Assembly (NCBI GenBank): GCA_036946625.1 | Contig: JAQIIU010000003.1 | Span: 1,315,001-1,379,000 of the forward strand | Direction: 5' to 3' | DNA length: 64,000 bases | Source: Methylorubrum populi | GTDB taxonomy: Bacteria > Pseudomonadota > Alphaproteobacteria > Rhizobiales > Beijerinckiaceae | Shown: positions 8,081 to 17,079 of the stretch, in pieces | Position numbering within the stretch: position 1 is the first letter of the stretch | Layout: each line of letters opens with the position of its first letter | Translations under genes and position numbers: made by a program | Notes under the pieces: model-generated | Seen by the model: only the letters and a program-made list of their open reading frames with translations | Database searches by the model: none | Told to the model about the DNA's origin: nothing

Positions 8081-10158
8081 GAGATGGTGCCCAGCGACTT
8101 CAGCTCGACGCCCCGCGCGATCTCCAGATGCGAGAGAACGGGCAGCGTCGGGAAGATGCGCTCGACGATCATGCGCACATAGGGCCGGGCGTCGGGGGCG
8201 GTGACGAGGGCGAAGCCGTGGACCTGCCGCATCCGCTCGCGGATCGCCTCGCCGGCCTCGGTGCCGAACTGCTCCACGAGGCGCGGGTCGATGTCGAACT
8301 CGATCACCTCGCCCTTGGCGTCGCGCTTCAGGCTCTGGTGGAAGGTGAGGTCCCAGTTGGCGCCGAGCCGCAGCACGTGCAGCACCCCGTCCTCGGCGAG
8401 ATCGCCGCAGATCTGCTGGGCGACGCGCATCCGGACGTGCTCGGCGATCTGCTCGGCGCGGCGGGCATGCGGGGTGATCTCGGCCACCGCCTCCAGGATC
8501 AGGTGCAGGTTGCGGATCGAGACCCGCTCGGCGAGCAGGAGCTTCAACACCGCCTGGAGGCCGGAATGCGAGATCTGCGAGGGGCAGATCTCGTCGATCA
8601 GCCGCTTGTATTCGGGATCGAGCCGGTCGAGCAGCGCCCGCATGTCCTTGTAGGACAGGAACTGGGGCAGGTTGTTGCGGATCACCTCGGAGAGGTGGGT
8701 GAGCAGCACCGAGGCGCCGTCGATCGCCTCGAAGCCGGAGCGGCGTACCTCGCCGGCATAGGCGTCGACGATCCACAGGGCCTTCATGCCGAAGGCCGGC
8801 TCGCGCACCTCCTCCGCCGGCACGTCGGGGCGCGGCCCGTCGCCGACCACGACCAGCAACTCGCCGGGGCGCATCTCCTGCGTCGCCGCCGCCGTGCCGT
8901 GGATGCGGATCTGGTAGCTCTTGGGCGGCAGGTTGAGGCTGTCGGTGAGCTTGATGTCGGGCACGACGAAGCCGTACTGGCGCGCGAACTTGCGGCGCAT
9001 CTTGGCCACGCGGTGATGCAGTTCGGCGTGGCTGCCCTGGATCTGCGCGGCGACCTGGCGGCCGAGGCACAGCTCGATCTCCGGCGTGCGCAACTGCTCC
9101 TTGACCGAATCCTTGACCTCGGCCTGCTTCGCTTCCTCTTCGTTCTTCGCCTTCGCCGCGGCGGCGGCCGCTTGCGCGGCGCGGCGCCTGGGAATCGTGA
9201 CCGCGACGAAGCCCATCAGCCCGGCGAGCGCGACGAAGGGCAGGAAGGGCAGGCCCGGGACGAGCGCGAACATCAGCATCAGCACGGCGGCGACGAGCAG
9301 GGCTCGCGGGTAGGCGCTGAGCTGGCCGAGCACGGCCTCTTCCGCCGCGCCGCGGGTGCCGCCCTTCGAGACGAGGAGGCCGGCGGCGAGGGAGACGATC
9401 AGCGCCGGGATCTGCGAGACGAGGCCGTCGCCGACCGAGAGCTTGACGAAGACGTCCGCCGCCTGACCGAGCGGCATGCCGTGGCGGGTGGTGCCGATGA
9501 TGACGCCGCCGAACACGTTGACGGCGATGACGATGAGCGAGGCCACCGCCTCGCCGCGCACGAACTTCGAGGCGCCGTCCATCGAGCCGAAGAAGGCGGA
9601 TTCTTCCTCCAGTTCCCGGCGGCGGCGCTGCGCCTCCTTGTCGTCGATCAGGCCGGCGTTGAGGTCGGCGTCGATCGCCATCTGCTTGCCGGGGATGGCG
9701 TCGAGGGTGAAGCGGGCGCCCACTTCCGCGATGCGGGTCGCGCCCTTGGTGATGACGAGGAAGTTGACGGTGATCAGGATCACGAAGACGACGATCCCGA
9801 TCACGAAATCGCCGCTCATCACGAATTGCGAGAAGCCCTGGATGACGTGGCCGGCGGCGTCCACGCCCTTCTGGCCGTTGGCCAGGATCAGCCGCGTCGT
9901 GGCGATGCCCAGCGCGAGCCGCAGCAGCGTCGCGATCAGGAGCACGGTCGGGAAGGCGGAGAATTCGAGCGGCTTCTGAATCCAGAGCGCCACCATCAGG
10001 ATCAGTACCGAGAGCGCGATCGAGAAGGCGAGCCCGACATCGATCAGCAGCGCGGGCACCGGCAGGAACAGCACCGCCAGGATCGCGACGATGCCGGCGG
10101 CGAAGCCGACATCCCGCCGCGACCGCTTCTCCAGGACGAGCGCCTCGCTCACCGCCAT
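8077..10158 (-). CDS. flhA: Flagellar export gate protein FlhA
   Basis: A 693-residue protein, the normal FlhA length. The N-terminal half has about eight membrane helices with the conserved cytoplasmic FHIPEP-type loop region ([20 protein letters not shown]) at about 140-160. The cytoplasmic half carries the export-substrate binding domain. It forms the nonameric ring of the flagellar type III secretion gate. The start ATG at 10158 (MAVSEA) is chosen because homology begins there; upstream codons are non-coding in character. It heads the operon flhA-fliR-fliJ-like and needs a promoter in 10159-10466, because the usual upstream partner fliQ is separated by the chemoreceptor gene. Confidence 0.95.
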   Translation of the reverse strand: MAVSEALVLEKRSRRDVGFAAGIVAILAVLFLPVPALLIDVGLAFSIALSVLILMVALWIQKPLEFSAFPTVLLIATLLRLALGIATTRLILANGQKGVDAAGHVIQGFSQFVMSGDFVIGIVVFVILITVNFLVITKGATRIAEVGARFTLDAIPGKQMAIDADLNAGLIDDKEAQRRRRELEEESAFFGSMDGASKFVRGEAVASLIVIAVNVFGGVIIGTTRHGMPLGQAADVFVKLSVGDGLVSQIPALIVSLAAGLLVSKGGTRGAAEEAVLGQLSAYPRALLVAAVLMLMFALVPGLPFLPFVALAGLMGFVAVTIPRRRAAQAAAAAAKAKNEEEAKQAEVKDSVKEQLRTPEIELCLGRQVAAQIQGSHAELHHRVAKMRRKFARQYGFVVPDIKLTDSLNLPPKSYQIRIHGTAAATQEMRPGELLVVVGDGPRPDVPAEEVREPAFGMKALWIVDAYAGEVRRSGFEAIDGASVLLTHLSEVIRNNLPQFLSYKDMRALLDRLDPEYKRLIDEICPSQISHSGLQAVLKLLLAERVSIRNLHLILEAVAEITPHARRAEQIAEHVRMRVAQQICGDLAEDGVLHVLRLGANWDLTFHQSLKRDAKGEVIEFDIDPRLVEQFGTEAGEAIRERMRQVHGFALVTAPDARPYVRMIVERIFPTLPVLSHLEIARGVELKSLGTIS

Positions 10159-10466
10159 GACGTCAACCGTTCCCCACAGGTGAACCAGCTTGTGGCCGGG
10201 CAAGCTTGCGCGGGGATGGGCGGCGGCGGCGCGGACCGGATCGGTTGGAAACACGATCGTCGCGATGTCGAGAGGGAACTGCGCCGTGCACCCACACCGT
10301 CGACTTCGGGGGCGGCCGGCGCCTGAAGTGGGATGATGCCGGGGCAAATACCTGCCGTGCCACCGATCGAAGCGATCACGGGAAATTTATCGTTTGATAA
10401 AGCTATTTCACGCAAAAGTGCTCTGACGAGCACGAATCGCCTTGCGTGCATGGTTAGGGGGGACGG
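10159..10466. other. Intergenic region between flhA and the divergent chemoreceptor gene
   Basis: About 308 bp without a credible gene. The half next to the chemoreceptor gene (10380-10466) is clearly richer in A and T than its surroundings. It must hold promoters for flhA on the minus strand and the chemoreceptor on the plus strand. I could not assign a defined sigma-factor site. Confidence 0.5.
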
Positions 10467-12164
10467 ATGAAAATTCTCGATAATGCGAGGTTGCTTTCAA
10501 AAACGATTGTGCCGATTCTCGTCATACTTTCTGTATCGATCGGGCTGATTTATTACGCGATCGGCATCATTTCCGGTCTCTCTGAGCAGACTAGGCAAAT
10601 CGTCGATGTGCAAGCTGCACGCCTCGAAAGCATCCTTTCCGTTCGAATTCATGCCAATGAAACAAGCATTTTGGCGCGCAACATCATCATCGAAACGCGC
10701 CAGGGCGAGTTGGGAACTTACAAGCAGCGCTACGATGCGACGATCGCCTCGGCCTATAAGGCTCTCGATCGTCTGACCGCGCTCTCCGACAGTCCCGAGC
10801 GACGCCGGGAGAACGAAAAGCTTCGCGAAATCGCCGCCACTCTCTACGCCGTCAATGACCGCGCCATCCAGTTGGGGCTCAGGAACGAGAACGAGGCTTC
10901 CGCGAAAGTCCTGCTGACGGAAGCGTCCGTAGCCCGTGCGAAGTTGCGTGACAGCATCCAGTCGCGAATCGATGTGCTGACTTTGGAACTCGCCAAGGCC
11001 AGGGATGAGGCCGCGCAGGCCGCAAGCCGGTCGAGCCTGATTCTGGGCGTTGCGTCGGCACTGGGCTTTCTTGTCGCCCTCGGGCTTGCCGGTGCGATCA
11101 CCGTGTTCGGGGTCATCCGGCCCCTGGCCAGCCTCGTCGCCGTGCTCCGGCGCATGGCGGAGGGGGACGTCGATGCGACGATCCCGGAGGCCGCGCGCGG
11201 CGATGAGATCGGCGCGGTCGGCCGGGCGGTCGAGGGCATCAAGGCCATGGTCGCGCAGAAGGCGGCGGAGCAGGCCGAGATGCGCCGCGTCGCCGACGAG
11301 GCCGCCGCCGCCGAGCGCCGCCGCACCATGATCGAACTCGCCGACGGCTTCGAACAGGCGGTCGGGGGCATTGTCGGCCAAGTGTCCTCGTCGGCGACCG
11401 AACTTCAGGCGACCGCGCAGCAGATGTCCTCGACCGCCAACGAGACGGCGAGCCAGTCGAGCACCGTCGCCGCGGCCGCGGAGGAGGCCGCGAGCAATGT
11501 CGGTACCGTGGCGGCGGCGGCGGAGGAACTCGGCGCGTCCGTCCAGGAGATCGGACGGCAGGTTCAGGGTTCCGCGGGGCTCGCGCAGAACGCCGTCGCG
11601 GAGGCGGATCAGACCGGCCAGCTCGTGCGCGAGCTCAGCCGCACCTCCGCGCGCATCGGCGACATGGTGAACATGATCTCCAACATCGCCTCGCAGACGA
11701 ACCTGCTCGCCCTGAACGCCACGATCGAGGCGGCGCGCGCGGGCGAGGCCGGGCGCGGCTTCGCCGTGGTCGCGACGGAGGTGAAGGAACTCGCCGGCCA
11801 GACCGCCCGCGCGACGGAGGAGATCGTCGGCCAGATCGGCGAGATCCAAGGCGTCACCGAGAGGGCCGTCTCCGCCATCGGTTCGATCACCGGGCGCATC
11901 GGAGAGATCAACGCCGTCGCCGCGACCATCGCGGCCGCGGTCGAGCAACAGGGCGCGGCCACCCAGGAGATCGTGCGCAACGTGTCCCAGGCCTCGGTCG
12001 GGACGACCGAGGTGACCCGCAACGTCGTGGGGCTGGCGCAGGCCTCGGACGAGGCCGGGGCGGCGGCGGGCCAGGTCCTGTCGGCGGCTTCCGAACTGTC
12101 GCGTCAGTCGGAGCATCTCACCGGCGAGGTCGATCGCTTTCTCGCCACGATCCGCGCGGCCTGA
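10467..12164 (+). CDS. Methyl-accepting chemotaxis protein
   Basis: A 565-residue transmembrane chemoreceptor: membrane helix 1 at about 13-36, a four-helix-bundle-like periplasmic domain (about 37-188), membrane helix 2 at about 189-217, a HAMP domain (about 214-266), and the signalling domain with the hairpin tip containing [20 protein letters not shown] and [14 protein letters not shown]. It would signal through CheA/CheW to the motor. It sits on the plus strand between fliQ and flhA, genes that are adjacent in related bacteria, so it appears inserted. The first 600 bases are markedly less GC-rich than the rest of the gene, suggesting a mosaic origin. The ligand is unknown. Confidence 0.93.
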   Translation: MKILDNARLLSKTIVPILVILSVSIGLIYYAIGIISGLSEQTRQIVDVQAARLESILSVRIHANETSILARNIIIETRQGELGTYKQRYDATIASAYKALDRLTALSDSPERRRENEKLREIAATLYAVNDRAIQLGLRNENEASAKVLLTEASVARAKLRDSIQSRIDVLTLELAKARDEAAQAASRSSLILGVASALGFLVALGLAGAITVFGVIRPLASLVAVLRRMAEGDVDATIPEAARGDEIGAVGRAVEGIKAMVAQKAAEQAEMRRVADEAAAAERRRTMIELADGFEQAVGGIVGQVSSSATELQATAQQMSSTANETASQSSTVAAAAEEAASNVGTVAAAAEELGASVQEIGRQVQGSAGLAQNAVAEADQTGQLVRELSRTSARIGDMVNMISNIASQTNLLALNATIEAARAGEAGRGFAVVATEVKELAGQTARATEEIVGQIGEIQGVTERAVSAIGSITGRIGEINAVAATIAAAVEQQGAATQEIVRNVSQASVGTTEVTRNVVGLAQASDEAGAAAGQVLSAASELSRQSEHLTGEVDRFLATIRAA

Positions 12165-12666
12165 CCCCACGCGGCGCGGATCATGCGCGACGGGCCCGAC
12201 CGATCTCGCGGCCATATTCAAGCGCTTACACCGACCTGTTCACTGTCAAACGACGCATGGCAGGCCATCCCGTCGCGTGCTGTCAACTGGCGGCAGCGAT
12301 GCTAAACTCTCTTCGCCGAAGCTTTTGTCCTTCCCAAGGTCGAGGCTTTCGCGAGGGACCGGGCGGTCAAGTCTCGACAGCTTCCTCCGCCCGGTTCCAT
12401 CCTTTCTCCTCTTCGCTCATCGGACGGATGCCCGCTCGCGGCGTGTGACGTCCGGCACCTATTACGGCCGGGTCGGCAAGGACCAGACGCAGGCCTTCCG
12501 CTTCTCGGGCGGGACGAGGTTCTGATCGGTCCGGTTCCTTCCGTCATCGCGAGCGCCGCTCGATCCAGAGGCGCGACCTCTCCGGATCGAGCGGCGCTCT
12601 GGACTGCTTCGGCTTCGCCTCGCGACGGGGGCGTCACGGGATTGTGCGCAACGGCCGACAGCGCGG
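12165..12666. other. Gap between the chemoreceptor gene and fliQ, containing an R2 repeat
   Basis: About 500 bp with no gene I can support. It contains one diverged R2 palindromic repeat (12542-12630). A short plus-strand reading ending at 12525 in a beta-strand-like sequence with terminal Phe was considered a possible gene remnant, but is too short to name. Confidence 0.5.
12542..12630. repeat. Diverged copy of the R2 palindromic repeat
   Basis: Starts CGTCATCGCGAG and ends GGCTTCGCCTCGCGACGG, with GATCCAGAG and CTCTGGA as inner arms. This is the same layout as the R2 copies at 27538 and 35436 but with more mismatches. It lies immediately downstream of fliQ. Confidence 0.65.
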
Positions 12667-12933
12667 TCAGAATCCCGTGGCGATCCGCCCGTAGGTCATC
12701 TCGGCGAACGCATGGATCTGCGAGCCGACGAAGGTGCCGGTCACCAGCATCACCAGCAGGATCGCGACGATCTTCGGCACGAAGGTGAGGGTCACCTCCT
12801 GGATCTGGGTCAGCGCCTGGAGCAGGGCGACCGCGATCCCGACCAGCATCGCCGCGCCGACCGAGGGGCCGGCGGCGACCAGCACCGTCCAGATCGCCGA
12901 GCGGACGAGTTCGAGGGCGTCGACCTCGTTCAT
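12667..12933 (-). CDS. fliQ: Flagellar export gate protein FliQ
   Basis: An 88-residue protein with two membrane helices, the standard FliQ size and topology; FVPKIVAILLVM is typical. It belongs with FliP and FliR in the flagellar type III export gate. In Rhizobiales it normally stands between flgD and flhA. Here it is isolated: an R1 repeat separates it from flgD upstream, and an R2 repeat plus the chemoreceptor gene separate it from flhA. It may be transcribed from the flgD side or from its own promoter. Confidence 0.93.
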   Translation of the reverse strand: MNEVDALELVRSAIWTVLVAAGPSVGAAMLVGIAVALLQALTQIQEVTLTFVPKIVAILLVMLVTGTFVGSQIHAFAEMTYGRIATGF

Positions 12934-13000
12934 GGTGCGGTTTTCTGTTGGCGCATCGTCTTTTCAGAGCCGTTTGACCGGGAACAAGCCCACCCTGGTC

Positions 13001-13110
13001 CTCATCCTGAGGTGCCGGAGCATGGCGGAGGCCTCGAAGGGTGTTCCAGGGATCGTGCGGGGGCTGGAGGATCCTTCGAGGCCCGCCGACGCGGGAACCT
13101 CGGGACGACG
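13001..13110. repeat. R1 palindromic repeat, long form
   Basis: About 110 bp beginning CTCATCCTGAGGTGCCGGAG, with central CTCGAAGG and CCTTCGAG arms. It ends a few bases before the flgD stop codon region and sits between flgD and fliQ. Its right arm is more diverged (CCTCGGGACGACG) than in the copy at 33872. Confidence 0.8.
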
Positions 13111-13112
13111 CG

Positions 13113-13526
13113 CTAGCTGATCGAGATGCCGGAGGCGAGCAGCATCTCGCGGCCGTCGGCGAGCTTGGCCATGGCGCCGTCGCCGGTGACGCGCACCGAC
13201 CGCACCACGCCGGAGATCGTGCCGTCCGCCGAGGTGATCGTGCGCCCGATGATGGCGTCGGCTTGGTCGAGGAAGCTGGAGGCGAGCAGCGAATCGAGCT
13301 TCTGGTTGGTCTTGGTCGCCTGCTCGACCTGCGAGAACGTGGCGAGCTGGCCGACATATTCCGTCGAATCCATCGGCTTCGTCGGATCCTGGTTCTGAAG
13401 CTGCGCCATCAGCAGCTTCAGGAAGGTGTCGGCGTTCATCTTCGAGGCGACGGAGGTCGCTGCCGCGGCAGCCGTGGCCGTGGTCGCGGCGGTGCTCGTG
13501 CTCGTGGCGGTGCTGGTGACGTCCAT
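13113..13526 (-). CDS. flgD: Hook-capping protein FlgD (short alphaproteobacterial form)
   Basis: A 137-residue protein carrying the FlgD capping signature FLKLLMAQLQNQDPTKPMDS followed by YVGQLATFSQVEQ. The N-terminal 28 residues are a low-complexity Thr/Ser/Ala stretch. It lacks most of the C-terminal domain of enteric FlgD (about 230 residues), but short forms are usual in Rhizobiales. It acts as the scaffold for hook polymerisation and is exported. It is six bases downstream of flbT on the same strand. The stop codon lies directly beside an R1 repeat. Confidence 0.9.
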   Translation of the reverse strand: MDVTSTATSTSTAATTATAAAAATSVASKMNADTFLKLLMAQLQNQDPTKPMDSTEYVGQLATFSQVEQATKTNQKLDSLLASSFLDQADAIIGRTITSADGTISGVVRSVRVTGDGAMAKLADGREMLLASGISIS

Positions 13527-13532
13527 CGTCTG

Positions 13533-14060
13533 TCAGGCCTTGTCGGAGGGCGAAGCCGGCTGGGCACGCGATGCCGGCCGGCGGCGGGGATTGAGCCGGG
13601 CGGCGGGGACGAGGGCGGCGGTCGGCCCCTCGGGAAGGGGGCCCGCCTCTCCGAGCAGCATGGCCTCCGCCGGGTAGAGCCCGCGGATGATCTTCAGCGC
13701 CTCGAACGGCCGCCCGGCCTCGACCAGGGCGTGCGCCGCGCTCAAGCCCTCGCGGATCGCGGCCTCGGTCGTGGCGGCGAGGATGCCCTCCTCGATCCGG
13801 CCGTAGAGGGTCCGGGCCGGACCGGCCTGGGCCGGTGCGATCAGCAGGGTCTGCGCCGCGAAGTAGAGTTGGCGCAAGGGCGTCGTCGCGTCCTCGGCCT
13901 GGAGCACGTGGCCCTCCAGCAGGAAGGTCGCGTCGTTCATCAGTTCGAGCGAGACCTTGCGATCGACGCGCACCACGGCGCCGTTGATGAAGACGCGCTC
14001 GCCCGCCTTCAGGCTCAGATGCATGGTGCGGGCCGCGGCCTTGCCGGCTTCGCGCGTCAT
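13533..14060 (-). CDS. flbT: Flagellin post-transcriptional regulator FlbT
   Basis: A 175-residue protein with the FlbT hallmark [20 protein letters not shown] followed by [20 protein letters not shown]. In Caulobacter FlbT binds the flagellin mRNA leader and promotes its decay; in some Rhizobiales it acts positively. A target within the window is plausible, because the flagellin leader at 23101-23274 is full of direct repeats. The start could be ATG 14060 or the internal ATG at 14024 (MHLSLK), where family homology begins. It lies ten bases after flaF, its usual functional partner. Confidence 0.92.
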   Translation of the reverse strand: MTREAGKAAARTMHLSLKAGERVFINGAVVRVDRKVSLELMNDATFLLEGHVLQAEDATTPLRQLYFAAQTLLIAPAQAGPARTLYGRIEEGILAATTEAAIREGLSAAHALVEAGRPFEALKIIRGLYPAEAMLLGEAGPLPEGPTAALVPAARLNPRRRPASRAQPASPSDKA

Positions 14061-14070
14061 CGCTTCACCC

Positions 14071-14421
14071 TCACCGCAGGCCGTCGCGGATCGAGGTGTT
14101 GACCTCGATCAGCGCCGCGAGGCTGCGCTCGGGCGTGCCCAGCACCGCGCCCGCCTCGCGCATGTTCCACAGGCCGATGGCGACGAGATCGGCGCGCAGG
14201 GCCTCCGGCAGGCCGTTCTCGGCATCGAGCAGGTCGGCGATCAGCACGTTCCACAGATCCTGGATCGAGCCGATCGCGGCGTTCCGCTCCGGACCCGCCG
14301 CGGCGCCCCGTGCCTCGGCCGCGCGCAGCAGGCCGAGCGCCCGGTCGAAGGCCTCGCGCTCGCGCTCGCGGCCGAGATCGGGCGCGTCCTCCATGATCTC
14401 GGAATAGGATAGGCGATACAT
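14071..14421 (-). CDS. flaF: Flagellar biosynthesis regulator FlaF
   Basis: A 116-residue soluble helical protein with the FlaF pattern: a short N-terminal YSEIMED region, [12 protein letters not shown], a central [12 protein letters not shown] and the [16 protein letters not shown] segment. FlaF works with FlbT in controlling flagellin synthesis and secretion in alphaproteobacteria. It is placed between flgL and flbT in the conserved order, with 52 bp to flgL and ten to flbT, so it is probably one transcript. Confidence 0.92.
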   Translation of the reverse strand: MYRLSYSEIMEDAPDLGREREREAFDRALGLLRAAEARGAAAGPERNAAIGSIQDLWNVLIADLLDAENGLPEALRADLVAIGLWNMREAGAVLGTPERSLAALIEVNTSIRDGLR

Positions 14422-14473
14422 CGAGGACCGATGCTCCGTGACGGTTCGGGGACGGTTCGGGAAGGGCGCGCGT

Positions 14474-15538
14474 TCAGGAGACGAAGTTGATCAGGCTGAG
14501 GCTGCGCAATTGCGCGGTCAGCCCGTAGGACATCTGCATCTGGGTGGTGATGGCATCGACGCGGGCTTTGGCCTCGGCCGGATCGACGCCCTCCAGATCC
14601 TTGATCCGGCTCGTCAGCAGCGTGGTCTGCTTGGCCATGCGCGCGTTCGCATCCGCGATGCGGCTCTGCGATCGGCCGAGATCGGCCTGCATCGTCGTCA
14701 GCCCGCCGCTCGCTTGGCCGAGCAACTGCATCGCCTTGTCGGTGGCCACCCCTTGCGCCTCCTGCGAGAGGCCGGACAGGCCGAGCCCCGAGACGACGAC
14801 GTAGGCCATGCCGAGCGTGCGGAAGGGCTCGGCATTGGCGCTGGCGGAGGTGGTCGCGGTCTCGGTGAGGGAGATCTGGCTGTCGATGGTGCGGCTCGAC
14901 GCCCCCGACCACGTCCGGCTCCAGTTCGCTTCCGTGAACAGGCCCGCGAGCGGCCCGTCGATGAAGCCCTTGAGCGCAGTCGCGGTGATGCCGGAGGCCG
15001 CCGCGCTGCCCGGGGCGAAGCCGAAGAAGCTGGTGAAGGCCGCCTCGACCGCCGTCTTCGCGGCCGAGATCGGGCTGCCCTCGTAGGGCGTCAGCGGCGC
15101 GGCGCCGCTGTCGGTGCCGCCGAACACGGATTGGCCGCCGGCGCTGGTGTTGAGCGCGCCCGCCAGCGCGGCGAGCCGGCCCTTCGCGGTCTCCGCGAGC
15201 GTCTTCGCGCGCTGATCGACGGGGAGGGCGACCAGCTCCTTCAGCGTCGCGTCGGCGGCGGACTGGATCTCCTTGAGCGCGCTCTGCGTGGTGTCGAGCC
15301 GCAGCGAGGCCGCCGCGTTGCCCTGCGTCAGGGCCGCGAGCACGGCGCTCTGCCGCCGCAGGCCGAAGGCCTCGGCGACGCCCTCGCCGAGCGTCGCGCC
15401 GACATCGGCGTGGCGGCCGGTGGCGATCTCCTTGGTCGCGGCGGCCAGTTCCGTCTGCAGGCGCGCGGTGCCGGTGCGCGGCGCGTTCCACAGGTTGAGA
15501 CTCGAGATGAAGCCGGTCGTCATCATGGCCGTGGTCAC
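14474..15538 (-). CDS. flgL: Hook-filament junction protein FlgL
   Basis: A 354-residue flagellin-superfamily protein. N- and C-terminal helical D0/D1 regions frame a variable middle. The N-terminal segment has LQTELAAATKEIATGRHADVG, and the C-terminal end has AKARVDAITTQMQMSYGLTAQ. It joins the hook (via FlgK) to the filament. The GTG start at 15538 overlaps the flgK stop (GTGA), suggesting coupling. Two ATG codons 12 and 15 bases further in are alternatives. The order flgK-flgL-flaF-flbT is conserved. Confidence 0.9.
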   Translation of the reverse strand: MTTAMMTTGFISSLNLWNAPRTGTARLQTELAAATKEIATGRHADVGATLGEGVAEAFGLRRQSAVLAALTQGNAAASLRLDTTQSALKEIQSAADATLKELVALPVDQRAKTLAETAKGRLAALAGALNTSAGGQSVFGGTDSGAAPLTPYEGSPISAAKTAVEAAFTSFFGFAPGSAAASGITATALKGFIDGPLAGLFTEANWSRTWSGASSRTIDSQISLTETATTSASANAEPFRTLGMAYVVVSGLGLSGLSQEAQGVATDKAMQLLGQASGGLTTMQADLGRSQSRIADANARMAKQTTLLTSRIKDLEGVDPAEAKARVDAITTQMQMSYGLTAQLRSLSLINFVS

Positions 15539-17004
15539 CGCACCGCGTCGAGGAGGGTCTTGAGGAGGTCGTTGACCACCGTGACGAGCTTGGCCGAAGC
15601 GCTGTAGGAGCGCTCCAGTTGCAGCGCGAGCGCGGTCTCGTCGTCGCCGTTCACGCCCGATGCGTTCGAGAGCGCCTCGTTCGCCCGCGTCAGCAGGGTC
15701 TTCTGGTAGGTGGCGCCGTCCGAGGCGTCCTTGCGCTGCGCTTCGAGCCAGCCGGCCGAGGCCTCGGCGAGGTCGGGCAGGCCGGACGACGTGCCGAGGC
15801 CGAGCGCCGGATCGAGCGTCCGCCGCTCGCCGAGCGCCGAGACGAGGCCGCGCAGGCGGCCCGCATAGGCGGCGTCGCCGACGGCGGCCGGATCGGCGTA
15901 ATCGGTGCCGTTCATGCCGCCGCCGCGCAGCAGGGCGAGGTTGCCGCCCCGGCCGGGATCGACCGCGGCGTTGACCGCGATCGACGCCGCGAGGCCGGTG
16001 CGCCCTGCGGCCGTGTCCGCGGGCAGGGTCGCGCTGCCGCCGGCGGTGAACAGGCCGGCCCGGGGGCCGCTGTCGAACCCCACCGCGTCGCTCTCGGCGA
16101 AGGCGCCGATCAGGCCGCCGGCCACGGCGTCGAGCTGCGCCTCGTAGGTCACCGCCGTCCGGTCACGGAGCGTCGCGAGTCCGGCGATCCGCCCGGAGGC
16201 GAGCGGCATCGGCGAGGCGGAGCCGGTCACGGGCACGCCGTCGATCATCACGGCGGCTCCGGCGGTGCCGGCGGCGAAGGTGGTCGTGGCGGCGAAGGTG
16301 ACCGTGCGGGCCCCGCGGTCGAACAGGGTGACGCCGCCATCGGTGTACAGCGCCATGTCGCCGCCCTCGCGGATCACCGCGGTGACGCCGATCTCCTGCG
16401 AGAGCGCGGTGAGGATCCGGTCGCGGTCGTCGAGGGCATCGGTGGCGTCGCCGCCATTGGCCGTGCTCCGGGTCACGGCCCGGTTGGCCGCGTCGAACCG
16501 GCCGAGCAGGTCGTTGATGCGCGTGACCGCGTCGGCGATCCCCTTGTCGGCCTCCGCCCGCACGGCGTGGACGGCGTCCGTGGACTCCTTGAGGCTGCCG
16601 GCCAGCGCCTTGGCCGCATCGACCGCGCTGCGGGCGAGCGCCGTGCTGTCGGGCTGGTTGGCGGCGGCCTGGAGCGCGGCCTGGAAGGCCGAGAGCCGCG
16701 CGGCGGGCGCGGTGGCGTCGTCCGTGTCGCCGACGGTCTGCGCGAGCTTGGTCAGGCCGTCGAGCACGGCGGCGCTGCGCGCGGCGTCCGACGAGGCCGT
16801 CAGCGTGCGGGCGTACAGGGTCGGATCGCCGGCGCGGGTGATCGTCACCGTCGCGCCGCCCCCGCTGCCGGCGACCAGCGTGGCGATCTTGCGCGAGTAG
16901 CCGGGATCGTTCGCGCCCGCGACGTTGCGTGCGGACACGGCGATCTGGTTCGAGGTCGCGAGCAGCGAGGCGCGCGCGGTGTTGAGCGCGAGGGTGAGAC
17001 CCAT
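15535..17004 (-). CDS. flgK: Hook-associated protein FlgK
   Basis: A 489-residue protein with the expected N-terminal rod/hook signature (NTARASLLATSNQIAVSARN, then DPGYSRK) and the C-terminal SGVNGDDETALALQLERSYS segment that forms the second D0/D1 strand. It forms the first junction ring between hook and filament. The length is within the range of alphaproteobacterial FlgK. It is transcribed with flgE upstream (a 75 bp gap containing a hairpin) and overlaps flgL by four bases. Confidence 0.93.
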   Translation of the reverse strand: MGLTLALNTARASLLATSNQIAVSARNVAGANDPGYSRKIATLVAGSGGGATVTITRAGDPTLYARTLTASSDAARSAAVLDGLTKLAQTVGDTDDATAPAARLSAFQAALQAAANQPDSTALARSAVDAAKALAGSLKESTDAVHAVRAEADKGIADAVTRINDLLGRFDAANRAVTRSTANGGDATDALDDRDRILTALSQEIGVTAVIREGGDMALYTDGGVTLFDRGARTVTFAATTTFAAGTAGAAVMIDGVPVTGSASPMPLASGRIAGLATLRDRTAVTYEAQLDAVAGGLIGAFAESDAVGFDSGPRAGLFTAGGSATLPADTAAGRTGLAASIAVNAAVDPGRGGNLALLRGGGMNGTDYADPAAVGDAAYAGRLRGLVSALGERRTLDPALGLGTSSGLPDLAEASAGWLEAQRKDASDGATYQKTLLTRANEALSNASGVNGDDETALALQLERSYSASAKLVTVVNDLLKTLLDAVR

Positions 17005-17032
17005 CGGTCGGTTCCTGGGACGCGGGGCGTGG

Positions 17033-17060
17033 CGGGCGCCCCTTCGGGAAAGGGCGCCCG
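17033..17060. other. GC-rich hairpin between flgE and flgK
   Basis: A nine-base perfect stem (CGGGCGCCC/GGGCGCCCG) with a ten-base loop lies in the flgE-flgK gap. No run of T follows on either strand, so it is more likely an RNA processing or stability element, or a partial attenuator, than a full terminator. Confidence 0.45.
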
Positions 17061-17079
17061 GATGCGGCGGCGTGCGCCG

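Noticed and set aside
8128..10326. 732-codon frame on the plus strand opposite flhA
   Set aside because: Composition dominated by Arg, Gly, Asp and His from reading flhA backwards; no motifs. FlhA homology is decisive.
12277..12525. Small plus-strand frame downstream of the chemoreceptor gene, ending in a beta-strand-like sequence with terminal Phe
   Set aside because: No ribosome-binding site, low-complexity first half and no recognisable family; the ending alone does not show an outer-membrane protein remnant.
13113..13526. flgD considered truncated because it is 137 residues long
   Set aside because: Short FlgD proteins of this size are usual in Rhizobiales, and the capping signature is complete.
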